Below, piece after piece: positions 1-10,177 of a DNA stretch of 64,000 bases; the first letter of the stretch is position 1; every line of letters starts with the position of its first letter. The stretch is taken from NCBI GenBank assembly GCA_905221605.1, contig CAJNDS010002140.1:234001-298000 (forward strand). The letters are read 5' to 3'. Under the pieces are notes generated by a model, which was not told where the DNA came from, did no database searches, and saw nothing but the letters and a program-made list of their open reading frames with translations. The position numbers and the translations under genes are program-made. The stretch is from Symbiodinium natans (Eukaryota; Sar; Dinophyceae; Suessiales; Symbiodiniaceae).

Positions 1-79
1 TTTGCTCTGGTCAATCGCCCGACAATTCGCCCACACGCCGGCGCGTATCGACGGACAATGGTGCCTGGCAGCAGAAATG
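1..79 (+). repeat. 78-bp direct repeat, copy 1
   Basis: About 78 bases running from the window edge (TTTGCTCTGGTCAA...) recur at 1011-1089 with roughly 90 percent identity, including CGACGGACAATGGTGCCTG. The left limit is cut off by the window, so the full repeat unit may be longer. No gene can be assigned to it. Confidence 0.8.
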
Positions 80-3000
80 TTGTGGACTTTGCCTGTGTGC
101 AGAGCAGCCTCCTCAGAGGTTTCAGGGAGTTCTCGTTTGGAAGAATAGAGGAAGGCGCCGATAAACATTGCGGGCCTGTGCGATTTTTATCGTCCCCCAC
201 AGGGGCCCCACACGGGCCCCAGAAGACGTCTCGACATGGACACGGAGCTCTGCCGTGTCTTTAGTGGAGGGGGCTCTGCATCCTTTCATGGCCAGCTGTA
301 ATGCGTTCATGCCTGGATCCGTGTCCTTGCCTCTCTGTACGTACATGTTAGCAACAGGAGCCGATACGATAAAGACAAGCTGTTCCATCCTCGCTAAACG
401 ATATCCTTAAGCTAAGCTACCCACAGCAATGCTCAGTTGCTCGATCTCAAAATGCAGGCGCAGGCTCCACTGCCTGCGACAAAAACGGTTACATTTGTCT
501 TCCTGCAAGCTGCCAAGACTGCAAAACCAGTCAAAACCACAGCTCCAGAGATGAACAAATCGAATGGACCGTCCCAGGTGGACGTCGCATGATACCGCTA
601 CAGTACTGGGTGATTGCGTGGAGAGAATGGAGGTTGCTGCACGCTCAGTTGAGGCACCATGGGTCGCCTGCACATCCAGGCCATGCTGTTGAAGATGTCA
701 CTGGCCTGGTGCAGCATCAGCATTCTCCTAAAATTCCTGGAGCATGCTTGGGCAGGGGTTGGCTGACTCTCCGACGGGTTCCCGGACTGCAACCCAAGAC
801 AGTGCCTGGAATGCAGCTTCCATTTCTTCTTCCAAGCTCCAAGCCTCAGACCGGAAAGATGAAGGTAAGACATGGACAGACCCTTTTGATCCCTTTTTTC
901 CCCTTTGCTTCATGGCATTCATCGCAGGGGGGAAGTAGAAACCACATCATGCATCAAGGCACACCACTCCCGCAGCCGAGAGAGGACACTCCGAGAGACA
1001 GCCTCAGGCATTTGCTCTGGTCAAGCGCCCGACAGCTCGCCCAAATGCCGGCGCGCATCGACGGACAATGGTGCCTGTCAGCAGTGATCAATCAACCCCA
1101 GGGGTTCGCAGGGGGTCGGGGGCGGTTGGGAGTTGGAAGTTGGAAGTTGTCATTTCAGTTGAAAGGGCATCTTCAACGTTGCAGGACGCAGGTGCGACGT
1201 TGGGGGCCATGACTTGCGGAATCTGCAGTTTACGAGGTGACAACAAACGGGGGGGTCGGGCGGCAACAGGCCACACAGAACCGTTGAACCCGTGCACAGC
1301 CTGGATCAGTTCGCTAGGACTTGGCACATGGAGTATCACGGTATGCCTCAAACACACTCAGGAACGGTGGAGACTTCGACAAAGCAGTGGGGTGGGTCGT
1401 GATTCACCTGCCACTGCCAGCCGACTGCGATGCAGCGAACGCAGAGAATCAAGCAGAAGACGAGGGGTAAAGCATACTACCAACACACTCCAGGGATCCA
1501 AGAGGGATTAATGACCCGCTTGGGCGTGAAAGCTGCAGGGGCACGAACAACACGCCCAGTTTAATGGACTAAAGACCAGGCAGCCAGTAACGGGCACAGC
1601 GGCACAGCTCAAGAAGGTTCAACTAGGGCTGCGAAGACGTGCATTTAAGAAGGCGTCGCAGACGCGAAGAGCAAAGCGTCACCCACATCCATACCGTCAA
1701 CAGCTTCACGGCATTCGCGGCCTTTCGAATCCACCGCATTGACGGCTTCAATGGCACCAATTGGCACCAACCAAGCCTTTGGACGTCAGTGTGCAAAGCG
1801 CGTGACAAGAATCTGCGAACATTCGATGTTTTGGCAGGCAGGCATGGCAGTGTCGCATTTTTACGGGTTTCCAAAAACAACATGAACACAACATGAAGAC
1901 CAAGTGAGCCAAGGGGCACCATATTCTCCGACTCTTCTTCACGCAGTAAACAACAAAGTGAGGCCATCTCAAGAATTCACGCAGCAACGGAAAGCACTGG
2001 GCATGGTCATTAGTTGCAGTCAGACCTGGATTTTCTATGAGCTTGCCATGGTTTCCCAACCTGGATTGAAAACTGCAATGTGGCAGCGAAAGAACAGAAT
2101 TTACGGCTCAAGGTGACACCCAGGGTCGGCTGCGCAACGTCCGGGCCAGCATCCGGGCGACACTGATGAGCAACATGTCGCTGAGCTCAATGGCTCATCA
2201 CATGAGCTTGGAAGATGCTTGGGTAAGTTGTGGCATGTAAGCCTAGTGTAAGCTTCTAAGCAGCCAGCACAGTTGTCAAGCCGGCTCTGGGCTGCCCCGG
2301 TCAAGTTGTTGGTGCTGGTTGCCCCCTAACTTTGGCCCAGCGTGAGGCAAAGCAACGCTGCAATGCAGGCCGCTGCGACCGACGCTCCAGACATCCACAC
2401 ACTTACTGTACGCGCATGAGGGGGACCGGCAGGTTATCAGGAAAACTCGGCAATTTGCGGAGGCGAGCCGAATCGGTAGTTTATTAGAAAGGATTGAGAG
2501 CTGACGTTGAAGAGGCAGAAAGAGAGCGGAAATGTAGAGCTATCAGAACGGAGTAGGCGAGCACTTGGTCACTAGGAAGGTACTAGAGAGGATGACTAAG
2601 GGATTCCGTTTCTGTTGTTTTGTGCTGGTGACCCTACATACGAAGTTTATTTGAGTTCCGGCGAAAATGTCGAAGAATCCAGATGTGTTTATCTTCAAGG
2701 GGGCGGCCGAATGCAGGTAGGCATCTAAGAACAAATCGCTTCAGATGTTTGCTCCACCTGGAGCCGCACATGAAAGGTTGGTTTGCCATGGTTTGCCGCT
2801 CGCTGATTGGTTTTACTCGTCGCTGGCATTGAACAAAGTCTTTGTCCCTCACAAATGCTCGTTTTCGCTCCTGCCAGGAGATACGTGACCGATTCGGAAT
2901 GGTCAACGGAAGCATCTCGACACGGGTGAGGGGTTGGAAGGAAGAAGCTTGCGACGACCGGAACGAGGGAAGCAAGAGCGAAAGAGAAAAGTTCAAGCAG

Positions 3001-4030
3001 ATTGCGGCCTGTTCAGGAGGATCATCCAGCTGTCTTGCCAAGGATTCTCCAGATCTGGGGTCTTATCAGATGAGGGCCGGACTCCAAGAGGACACTGATG
3101 TGCAAATGCCACCTGCGTCAACATGCTATGTCTGCCTGCAACTGTAGCCATGAGCCCTGTGATTGCATGCGCAGGAGGTGATGGTGATGACCTTCGCACA
3201 CCTCGACCGGGTTCGGAACCCAGAGCATTGCTTATCGAGCAAGCGCACTGCCTGGCCCACCCCCGCCATGACGCAGCTAGCAACACCACAGTACCTGAGT
3301 CTCTGCCTTGTGCTTGAATGTTGTATGGATGTTTCGTACGCATGTGCACACGCGCGTGGAGTCTGCAGCGTCGAGGTGGGGTTGTGGTAGAGGTCCCTCA
3401 CCCATGTCGCAGGTCGGAAAGCGAAGGTCAACAAGTCCGCAAAGAAAGGTCGGCCAACTGCATTGCCTTTAACGTTTAAGCCAGCCTCTATAGCTTCTGC
3501 TCTCAGAGGTGTCGCATTGGGAGGCACGCTTTGCCAAGGTGCAAAGGGCAAGGTCCGCGTGGCCGTGGGCGATGGAAAGGGGGGCTCGGAGCAACTGGAG
3601 CAGAAGGAATCTGCGGAAAAGGGCCCGCTTCCATTCCACATCATCAGCTCCACAACCGCACTGTTGAAGCAAAAGCTTTGCAACGGGATTTGCTGACAAG
3701 TCGTGCACCAAGGTTGGAGTTCCCAGAAGCAGGGCCAGCGATGCGCCGCGCAGAACTTGGAGCAGCAACCGGAAGACCAGGCCTGTTGCGTCGCAGAATC
3801 AGGTTAGGGGAAGGGAAAGGAGATCAGGACTTAGAGAACTACGTATAAAAAAAGAAGCTGTTTCGAAAGAAACAACTTGTACCCTCTTTTGCGGAGGTGC
3901 GACAAGTTGCCGAGCTCGAGGGCTGCGGGAGCCCTATGAGTGTAGGACCTCGGTGGGAGACCGACGGTCCACCGGAGCATTGCCTCTTCTTGGATCTTGG
4001 TGCCGAAGCCGCTTCTGGGCTTCTTAACTT
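80..4030. other. host flank, no supported gene
   Basis: Mixed-composition DNA with many short overlapping open frames on both strands and none with a recognisable domain, consistent codon bias or clear exon boundaries. Apart from the 78-bp repeat copy I see no RNA gene, mobile element or array here. Short exons of an intron-rich host gene cannot be excluded by eye. Confidence 0.5.
1011..1089 (+). repeat. 78-bp direct repeat, copy 2
   Basis: Second copy of the repeat at the window start, same orientation, offset about 1010 bases. Similarity stops abruptly near CAGCAGTGATC. It may be a dispersed repeat or the edge of a diverged tandem unit. Confidence 0.8.
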
Positions 4031-4148
4031 AAGGGGCTTTCCGAATTCAAGGGTACATTCTTGGGGTCCTTAGAAAAGGGGAACCCTATACTATTTGGGG
4101 GGTCCAAGTAAGGGGTCCCTTATTTCGTAAGGTTTTAAGCCCCCACTT
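4031..4148 (+). mobile_element. small TIR element, family A (GGGTTTCCGAA type)
   Basis: A roughly 118-bp insertion-like segment beginning AAGGGGCTTTCCGAATT and ending TTTCGTAAGGTTTTAAGCCCCC, so the ends are imperfect inverted repeats. The interior, with GGGGTCCTTA, a CTATTTGGGGGGTCC block and GGGGTCCCTTATTT, matches copies at 45412, 55834, 61645 and others. It has no coding capacity. The copy at 61645 sits exactly where an intron interrupts a gene, so the family is introner-like. Confidence 0.7.
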
Positions 4149-4191
4149 GGCTCGAGTTGTGTTTATTGATGTTCTACGGAGCTTGTCAGTT

Positions 4192-4632
4192 CTACCTGGT
4201 ATGAATATGATTTGAAGCTGCTTTGAGGAGATTTCTCGGGTGAAGTTGCGCTGTTCGGGCACCCTCTATGATCCAAAGAGCGTCACGGTCATGCGCGCCG
4301 TCATTGGTGTCCTTGAAGTGGTTAAAGAGCATCGCATGGCGGAAGAGGCTCGACCATTTCGGGTTTAGGTTGTAGTTAGGGCCGAGGATTTCGGCCATGA
4401 CCTGTTTTTCTAGGAACACTTCCCGAGCACCTGCATACCACAGCAGGTAAGTCAGGAGTTGGGGGGAATGAACCAAGCATTGTTTAATTTTCCAGATGTT
4501 ATCTACAAGTTTTTCTTGTTGTTCAATATCGGATGAAGAAAGTAAGAAAAAGTTGAGGAGAATCCAGGGCACACAGAGACAACAAAGAGAAGAAACCAGG
4601 AAAAACCCACAAACACTTGGCGATGACTGCAT
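4192..4632 (-). CDS. possible host exon, hypothetical protein fragment
   Basis: An open frame of 146 codons on the minus strand. The C-terminal 110 residues (around WKIKQCLVHSPQLLTYLLW and NLNPKWSSLFRHAMLF) have the mixed composition of a real globular protein, whereas the N-terminal 35 residues look like translated non-coding sequence. I do not recognise a family. It could be one exon of an intron-containing host gene or chance; no flanking exons are evident. Confidence 0.2.
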   Translation of the reverse strand: MQSSPSVCGFFLVSSLCCLCVPWILLNFFLLSSSDIEQQEKLVDNIWKIKQCLVHSPQLLTYLLWYAGAREVFLEKQVMAEILGPNYNLNPKWSSLFRHAMLFNHFKDTNDGAHDRDALWIIEGARTAQLHPRNLLKAASNHIHTR

Positions 4633-4849
4633 ACATGTCCGGGAGAAGGCCGCCTGTCCTCGTCGAAAGCCGCAGTGAAAGTGGGGACCATACTGATACG
4701 CAACTACACTAGATTATATTTCAGGCCTAGCGGCACGGGCCGGCCCCCGCCCCCCAAAGCACGAAACCTTGAACCTTGGCACTGTCTTCTCTTTCCCGTG
4801 TCTTTGTCCTCTCCTTCTCTCTGTCTCTCTTTCTCCTGCCTTCGCCCCC

Positions 4850-4893
4850 CCTCCCTCCCCCCCCCCCCCCGGCGCGCGCGCGCGCGCACGCGC
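4850..4893 (+). repeat. poly-C and (CG)n low-complexity run
   Basis: A C-rich run is followed directly by alternating CG dinucleotides (GGCGCGCGCGCGCGCGCACGCGCAC), a segment able to form Z-DNA. No gene. Confidence 0.9.
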
Positions 4894-4999
4894 ACCCGCA
4901 TCAGGAGCATCAGTGGGGTTGGTTTGGGGGCCTTAAAAGCATTCTATGCATGCGTTTTGCCTTCGAAAAACCTTCAGAAAACGCTGTAAACACGTGTTT

Positions 5000-5930
5000 T
5001 TGGGCTTGGGAAGCCTTTTGGGACCCAGGAAAGGGAGCATCATGAGCATCAGCGGCCTCCCCCAGGCCATCCAAAACCCCCTTAAACACGCCGATTGTAT
5101 GTGCTTGAACGCTTGCGTGCCCACGAAACCCCCAAAAGCAAGACCCCGAATGCCCTTAAGGGCATTCGGGGTCCTGCTGTTCGGGTGTTTTGTAGGCACG
5201 AAGCCGTTCGAGCGCGTAAAATGAGCGATTTTAGGGGCGTTTTTACGTGGACCCACAAAACACTCGGTATTTACGAGGTTTTCTGCTGTTGGAACACCCC
5301 CCCAAACCGAGCATCATGAGCATCAGCTGGGTCTCTGGGCCGTGGGCCCGGACCCCCCCACGAAGCCCAAGAGAAGCGATGGCTCGATGATGCGCCCGGA
5401 CCCCGCGCATCAGCAGCATCAGCAGACCCCCCCCCGGACGTGGGTTTCGATGATGCGCACTTTGGGGGCGGGTCAAGGGCAACAGGGGTGGGGGTCGGAG
5501 GCACGCGTGAAAAACCTCATAAAAACACGGTATTTACGGTGATTTCAGCGTTTTTCAGCGTTTTTTATTGCCTTGGGCCCGCGGGCCAGGGCTGCTGATG
5601 CTCATGATGCTCGCCTGGTTTTGGGCTTCCGGTACCCCCCCCAAACCTTGAAAAACGTGGTTTCGGCCTGGCGCGCGCCCCATGTGAAAAGCTAGGGCCG
5701 ATGATGCGCGCCCGTGAGGGTTTAATGGGGTGCTGCGGGTGTTTTGTGGCCTCGGTTTTTCGTAAAAACCCATGGGTTTTACGAGGTTTTCGTGCTTTTC
5801 GCACCACCGCGTGTTGCGTCCCCTTGGATGCCGTTTTGGAGGCCTCCCGAAGGGCCCCGCGCGAATTTGAAGCAATTTTGGGCGGGGTCGGCGGCTCGGG
5901 CGCTCGCCCCTTAAAGCTAGCGCTTTAGTG
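5000..5930. repeat. palindrome-rich repeat region
   Basis: The words GAGCATCATGAGCATCAG, GATGATGCGC and GGTATTTACG(A/G) recur in both orientations (for example near 5036, 5311, 5400, 5595 and 5700). The centre is a perfect 32-bp palindrome at 5142-5173 embedded in imperfect arms from about 5073 to 5242. The open frames crossing the region are by-products of the repeats. It looks like nested remnants of inverted-repeat transposons. Confidence 0.6.
5142..5173. repeat. perfect 32-bp palindrome
   Basis: The sequence reads identically on both strands, centred on GCCCTTAAGGGC, with imperfect complementary arms continuing outward for about 70 bases on each side. A cruciform or long hairpin is possible. 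It could be a transposon centre or a rearrangement junction. Confidence 0.85.
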
Positions 5931-6019
5931 CGACGCGGGCTCCGCCCTGGACCACGGGCGGCGTGGGGGCCGGATTTAAGAGCCTCCGGCTCAAGCCGCC
6001 GACCCAACAAGTTGACAGT

Positions 6020-7230
6020 CCTTCTGGTGGTGCTTGGGGGGGGGGGGTGGGGGGGGGGGGGGGGGGGGTTGGGGGGGGGGGGTGGGGGGGTGGGGGGTGG
6101 GGGGGGGGGTTGGGGTGGGGGGGCGGGGGGGGGGGTGGGGGGTGTGGGGTTGATGGGGGGGTGGGGGGGGGGTGGGGGGGTTGAGGGGGGAGGGGGGGGG
6201 TGGGGGGGAAGGGCGAAGCGGGCGGAGCGGGCGGGGAAAACGGAGGGGGGCATGGGCATGCACTGGAGTTCAAGGGCATGGAGGGAGGTGGGACGGGGTG
6301 GGGGTGGGGGGCGGGGGGGGGGGCGGGGACTGGGCAGGTGGGGGAGGCGTAGGGTAAGGGTGGGGGGGCACAGGGGGTGGGCGGTGGGGGGGTTGGGGGG
6401 GTGGGCTGGGACTTGGGCTGGGGCGGGGTGCAAGGAGGTAGGTGGGGACGGGCAGTGGTGAGGGGCTGGGGGGGTTTGAGGGGGCTGGGCGGGGGGGTGG
6501 GGGGGAAGTGGGTGGCCTGGGCGGGCAAGGCTTGGGCGGTTGGGCGGTGGGGGGTGGGCGGGGGGTAGGTGAGGGGGCGTGGGGGCGGAAGGGGCGTGGA
6601 GCCCTTAAAACTCAGCTTTGACGAAGGGGGGTGGGGCTGGGACTGGGGCGGGAGGTTGGGGGGGGTAGGTAGGGACGGGGTGGGGGTGGGGGGGCGGGGG
6701 CCACAGAGGGGAGGCTGCGCGGGGCGGCACTTGGGGCGGGTGGGGGAGGAGGTGGGGACGGGGTTGGGGTAGGGGGGGGGGAAGTTGGGGGGTTGGTGGG
6801 GACGGGGTGGGGGGGGTAGGGGAGGCTGGGCGGGTGGGGGGGTGGGCGGGACTTGGGCGGGTGGGGGAGTAGGTGGGGACGGGGTTGGGGGGGTGGGGGG
6901 GGTGGGGGGGGAGGGGGAATGCATTGGAGCCCTTAAAACTCAGGGGGGGGGCTGGGACTTGGGCGGGGAGTAAGACTCAGCAGGTTTTCAAGGGCATGGA
7001 CAGGGGGGGTGGGTGGAGGGGGGGGGGGGGGGCACAGGGGTTTAGGGTTTGAGGTTTAGGGTTTGGGTTTAGGGGAGGGGGGGCTGGGGGGGGGTTGGCG
7101 GGGGTGCATTGGAGCCCTTAAAACTCAGGGGGGGGGCTCGGTGGAGCACTTAAGACTCAGCTTAGGTTCAAGGGCATGGAAGGGGGGGTGGGTGGAGGGG
7201 GGGGGGGGGGGGGCTGGGCCACAGGGGGGT
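6020..7230 (+). repeat. G-rich low-complexity tract
   Basis: More than a kilobase of G runs broken by short T, A or C interruptions, with very high G-quadruplex potential. Four copies of an 18-base word, GGAGCCCTTAAAACTCAG or a close variant, lie inside it at 6598, 6926, 7111 and 7143, often followed by TTCAAGGGCATGGA, so it is a decayed or homopolymer-expanded satellite rather than random. Pro-rich minus-strand frames and Gly-rich plus-strand frames here are artefacts of composition. Confidence 0.85.
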
Positions 7231-7589
7231 GGGGGAAAAAATTACTAAAAGGGGGATTCTCAGGACTTACTCATCATTCGTTGCCCCCCTCCGCTGTTAT
7301 TTCAATTCCTAACATACCTTCTTCATTTTCTTCCCCCCTTCCACCTTATTCGCTTTTCAGAAGGGGCTTCTAGGGGTTATTGACCAATATTGCCCTTTTA
7401 CCCACGGTTTTCAGCATTTTTTCACCAATTCATTCCACCTCATTCATTTTTCAACTCCACTCCCTAACATTCTTTCCAATATTCCTACCACCGCCCTTCA
7501 TTCATTTCCCCTAATTTCCATCCTACTTTTCCAAAGCTCCCTAACAATATTCTTACCAAAGCTCCCATTGCTTGAAGTCTTTTATCCAT
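7231..7589 (+). repeat. left terminal inverted repeat
   Basis: GGGGGAAAAAATTACTAAAAG through TTTTATCCAT is matched by the reverse complement of 27771-28129 with no net insertion or deletion; each pair of aligned positions sums to 35360. I noticed only isolated mismatches, for example CATTCGTTG versus CATTCGGTG. The outer limit is uncertain by a few bases because it is a G run touching a G-rich flank. No gene lies in the repeat. Confidence 0.95.
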
Positions 7590-7651
7590 CATATTAATTA
7601 TTTTAATATGATAGTTATCTAATCCATTTCATCTAAATTCAAATACAGATT

Positions 7652-7927
7652 TTATTTCCATAATTCAATATTTTCTTTACAACATTTGATACTCTTCAAC
7701 TTACAGCTTTTGTCAGATATCTTTTTTGACAAGTCAAAATAGCACGATGACTTTTTATTAAGCCACACAACAAGTTCTTCTGAATTATCTTCATCTAATG
7801 CTTCTATTCTGCTACTATACTTAAATATTTTCTTATAAATATTGTCTATGTCCTCATTTAATTCTTCAAGTTCAATTTCATATATTTTCAGTTCTTCTTC
7901 TTTCTCCTTAATACGTTTCTCGCTCAT
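7652..7927 (-). CDS. small coiled-coil protein, unknown function
   Basis: A 91-residue protein beginning at an ATG 15-40 bases downstream of a copy of the element's shared promoter motif. Residues 1-60 are dominated by E, K, I and L in heptad-like spacing (KEKEEELKIYEIELEELNED), indicating a coiled coil; the C-terminal third holds several Cys and Lys (CCKENIELW). It is the gene nearest the left TIR and points outward. I do not recognise a family. The promoter association suggests early expression together with the polymerase. Confidence 0.65.
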   Translation of the reverse strand: MSEKRIKEKEEELKIYEIELEELNEDIDNIYKKIFKYSSRIEALDEDNSEELVVWLNKKSSCYFDLSKKISDKSCKLKSIKCCKENIELWK

Positions 7928-7930
7928 TGC

Positions 7931-7968
7931 ACTAATATTATAGGGCGTTTTGTCTTTAAGTCATTTTA
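7931..7968 (-). promoter_or_regulatory. shared early-type promoter motif, copy 1
   Basis: Read on the minus strand it is GACTTAAAGACAAAACGCCC followed by TATAATATTAG and then the ATG of the 91-residue gene. It matches copies at 20098, 20771 and 24580, each just upstream of a minus-strand start codon. Confidence 0.75.
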
Positions 7969-7973
7969 TATTT

Positions 7974-8903
7974 TCAATCAACCAACAACAACTCGTGTCT
8001 ATTATAGTGCTTTTCCCTACCTTCCAAAAGATAATATTTATTAAGTTGCGGGTCTCTTTTTACTTCCTTGACTTCATAAGTTCTTTCAGACCATTGAATG
8101 CGTGTCTCTTTCCTGCTGGTATAGTTGCCTTTGCCTTTATCAAAAACTTTAACCTTATCTCCGACTTCAATCTTTGGATATCTCCTTAAATACTTTTCTT
8201 TCAACACTGTGTTAGCCTTAACTTCAACAGAATTATCGTCTTTATGTGCTTCGTCTGGTATCATTCCAGTTGTTGAATGAACCATCTTTTTATTATACTT
8301 ATCCATAACAGGTTTTAATAATATAGTCCAAGCCCCTTTTGTTTGTAAAGCTCTATCACCAATCATCTTTTTAAATGTTCTAATCGCTCTTTCTGCTACA
8401 TTAGCGTGAGTTAGTGTTACAATGTGCGTAATACCCTCACCTTTGAAATAATCCTGCAATTTCTTATAATTAAATGCTCCATCGTGGTCAGTATAAATAC
8501 TTTGCGGTTGTCCTAATACTTTGAAACATTCTAGGAAAGCTTTATAAACATCTTCTCCATCTTTGTTTTCCATCGGCACTACGTGAGTTTTCTTACTAAA
8601 ATTATCAATACAAATCAAACCGTATCTTTTATATTCTTCTTTAAAGGTGTCAGTGTCTTTCATCAAACTAGTCATATCCATAATATCAATAGAATAAACA
8701 GCTCTCGCAAAAGGAGGCGAATAACTGTTTGAATTTTTATAGTTTCTTCTTTGTTTGTTAGGTTGTTTTTTAACCCACTCCTTAACTTCATCTAGCGTTA
8801 TTGCAAGACCATCTTTCTTCGCTTCTTCATACAAATTTCTAACGCTTCCATAACCCCTTTCTAAATCATAATATATCTTTTCCAGAACTTCGTTTTTACT
8901 CAT
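7974..8903 (-). CDS. rve-type (retroviral-like, DDE) integrase
   Basis: A 309-residue protein. It would insert the element by joining TIR ends to target DNA in the host nucleus. An N-terminal helical segment (1-60) is followed by the catalytic RNase-H-like core: D73 in YSIDIMDM, D139 in YTDHDGAF and E171 in AERAIRTFKK, the DDE triad with slightly short D-E spacing. Residues about 240-309 (YPKIEVGDKVKVF... HELLLVD) look like the SH3-like C-terminal DNA-binding domain. I see no clear HHCC zinc domain at the N terminus. The start ATG directly follows the hairpin at 8904-8937. Length and motifs fit Polinton and Polinton-like virus integrases; the frame is intact. Confidence 0.93.
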   Translation of the reverse strand: MSKNEVLEKIYYDLERGYGSVRNLYEEAKKDGLAITLDEVKEWVKKQPNKQRRNYKNSNSYSPPFARAVYSIDIMDMTSLMKDTDTFKEEYKRYGLICIDNFSKKTHVVPMENKDGEDVYKAFLECFKVLGQPQSIYTDHDGAFNYKKLQDYFKGEGITHIVTLTHANVAERAIRTFKKMIGDRALQTKGAWTILLKPVMDKYNKKMVHSTTGMIPDEAHKDDNSVEVKANTVLKEKYLRRYPKIEVGDKVKVFDKGKGNYTSRKETRIQWSERTYEVKEVKRDPQLNKYYLLEGREKHYNRHELLLVD

Positions 8904-8937
8904 ATTTAATATTAATAATATTTTATTAATATTAAAT
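8904..8937. terminator. AT-rich hairpin at 3' end of the 116-residue gene
   Basis: Perfect 14-bp arms ATTTAATATTAATA and TATTAATATTAAAT with a 6-base loop. It overlaps the stop codon of the upstream minus-strand gene and ends at the integrase start, a position expected for a transcription-end signal. Confidence 0.7.
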
Positions 8938-9287
8938 CATCCAAACAAAACCTTTCTTACAATTCGTTCTCCTAATTCTGCCTGTCTCTTTTCTTCCGAA
9001 AGTCTTTGACACTTAACGCTTTTGTAATGCTTACTTCTTATTGTGTTTGTTGATAGCATACTACCACATCTTTCACATTCATATTCGTGACTGTTGTTTT
9101 TAAAGTAATTCTTAAAATATCCTTCTTCTCTGTATTTTGCATTTAAACGGTCATTATGAGATTTCTTCTTCAACTTCCTTTGAGCCATTACTTCATCATT
9201 TGATTCAATTGAGTTCCACATTGCATCAAACAAGTCTTCATCAATACATAATTTTTCTCCATTTTCTGAAACAAGAAAAGAATTCAT
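8937..9287 (-). CDS. small zinc-finger protein
   Basis: A 116-residue protein with a C-X2-C-X12-H-X5-C motif near residues 75-97 (CERCGSML...H...C), a single predicted zinc knuckle. The rest is acidic at the N terminus and basic in the middle (QRKLKKKSHNDRLN). The same C-X2-C-X12-H-X(n)-C spacing, with an ML pair after the second Cys, occurs in the 231-residue protein at 11618, so the two may share a fold. A nucleic-acid-binding or structural role is an inference. A weaker version of the promoter motif (CACTTAAAGAAA) lies upstream. Confidence 0.7.
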   Translation of the reverse strand: MNSFLVSENGEKLCIDEDLFDAMWNSIESNDEVMAQRKLKKKSHNDRLNAKYREEGYFKNYFKNNSHEYECERCGSMLSTNTIRSKHYKSVKCQRLSEEKRQAELGERIVRKVLFG

Positions 9288-9330
9288 TTATCTTATCTAT
9301 TAAATATAAATATTTCTTTAAGTGATTTTT
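9288..9330 (-). promoter_or_regulatory. possible weak copy of the shared promoter motif
   Basis: On the minus strand this reads ATCACTTAAAGAAATATTTATA shortly before the ATG of the zinc-finger gene. It keeps the ACTTAAAGA core and an AT-rich TATA-like block but lacks the GCC. It overlaps one arm of the 9308-9364 hairpin. Confidence 0.4.
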
Positions 9331-9364
9331 CTTTTAGGATAAAAATCATTTGAAAGAAATATTT
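9308..9364. terminator. long hairpin at 3' end of the 265-residue gene
   Basis: AAATATTTCTTTAAGTGATTTTT pairs with AAAAATCATTTGAAAGAAATATTT almost completely over 23-24 bases around an 8-10 base loop. It begins three bases beyond the stop codon of the minus-strand gene at 9367. Confidence 0.7.
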
Positions 9365-9366
9365 AT

Positions 9367-10164
9367 TTATCTACTTCTTCCTGACGAACTCCTAGACCTT
9401 ATGTATTCAATAGTCCTTTCCGAACTGGCAACACTAACGGGATTTGAACTTTGTAAATATTCCACTGTTCTATCTGATGGCACTGAACTTTGAACTGTTT
9501 CCGGAGGGCTAGATTGAACATATTCACTCAATGCCCCTTCTTCAATTGGTAACAATGCACTTCTTCCAGAACTTCGTCTTGAACTTGATGAAGATGATGA
9601 TGGTTCATAAGATTTTTTAACATTCATCGGTAAAGAAGAACTACTCGCTTGGCTTTCTTCTGTTGCTAAACGCTCTACATTCTCCTCATCTTCTTCCTCT
9701 TCTCTTTGCTGTCGTTGTTCTCTCATTCTTCGTAACTCTTCTCTTCCTTCTTCGTATTCATCATCTCCGAACATACTATCAAACAATCTTCTCATCAAAC
9801 TTTTTTCGGTTTGCTTTCCTTTTTGTTTTTCTGCTTGTTGTTCAACTGATTTCGCACTGCTTACTATACTAGATGCTTCACTCACTTCTTCCTTCACTGC
9901 TTCTTCGGGTGTTCTCATACTTTCACTAACAGAAGAATTTGAAGAAGAAGCTATATTAAAATCCGTCTGTGTTGCTTTATTTGGATTATCATTATTGTTA
10001 ATATTTATTCTCTTATCATAATTACTTAAATCAAACTCATCAAAATCAACATCATCTAGTAAAATACCCATTAAACTTCTTCTTTCTCTTTCCGGTAATA
10101 CTTTTAACCTTCTCGTTCTAGCTTCCTTTAACATTTGCTCATATGTAGGGCGAAGTTTAAGCAT
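9367..10164 (-). CDS. Ser/Glu-rich disordered protein with LRPTY N-terminus
   Basis: A 265-residue protein that is mostly disordered: poly-Ser tracts (SSSSSSSSRRSSGR), an acidic region EQRQQREEEEDEENVE, and a C-terminal run of SSNPV/SSERT-type repeats ending in RSRSSSGRSR. Its first residues MLKLRPTYEQMLKEA closely match ELKLRPTYDEMIGMI near the start of the next gene upstream, although the rest differs. Such a shared short N-terminal tag on otherwise disordered proteins could be a capsid-docking or sorting signal; that is inference. It lies in a minus-strand run with the other virion candidates and is separated by only 13 bases from the gene at 10178. Confidence 0.75.
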   Translation of the reverse strand: MLKLRPTYEQMLKEARTRRLKVLPERERRSLMGILLDDVDFDEFDLSNYDKRININNNDNPNKATQTDFNIASSSNSSVSESMRTPEEAVKEEVSEASSIVSSAKSVEQQAEKQKGKQTEKSLMRRLFDSMFGDDEYEEGREELRRMREQRQQREEEEDEENVERLATEESQASSSSLPMNVKKSYEPSSSSSSSRRSSGRSALLPIEEGALSEYVQSSPPETVQSSVPSDRTVEYLQSSNPVSVASSERTIEYIRSRSSSGRSR

Positions 10165-10177
10165 TCTATATATTTGT

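Noticed and set aside
589-1212. 207-codon plus-strand frame
   Set aside because: Overlapped by equally open frames on both strands, Pro/Gln/Arg-rich composition without domains, and crosses the 78-bp repeat.
5555-7230. Long Pro-rich minus-strand and Gly-rich plus-strand open frames
   Set aside because: They arise from G runs in which stops are rare in all frames on both strands; no start context, domain or non-repetitive sequence.
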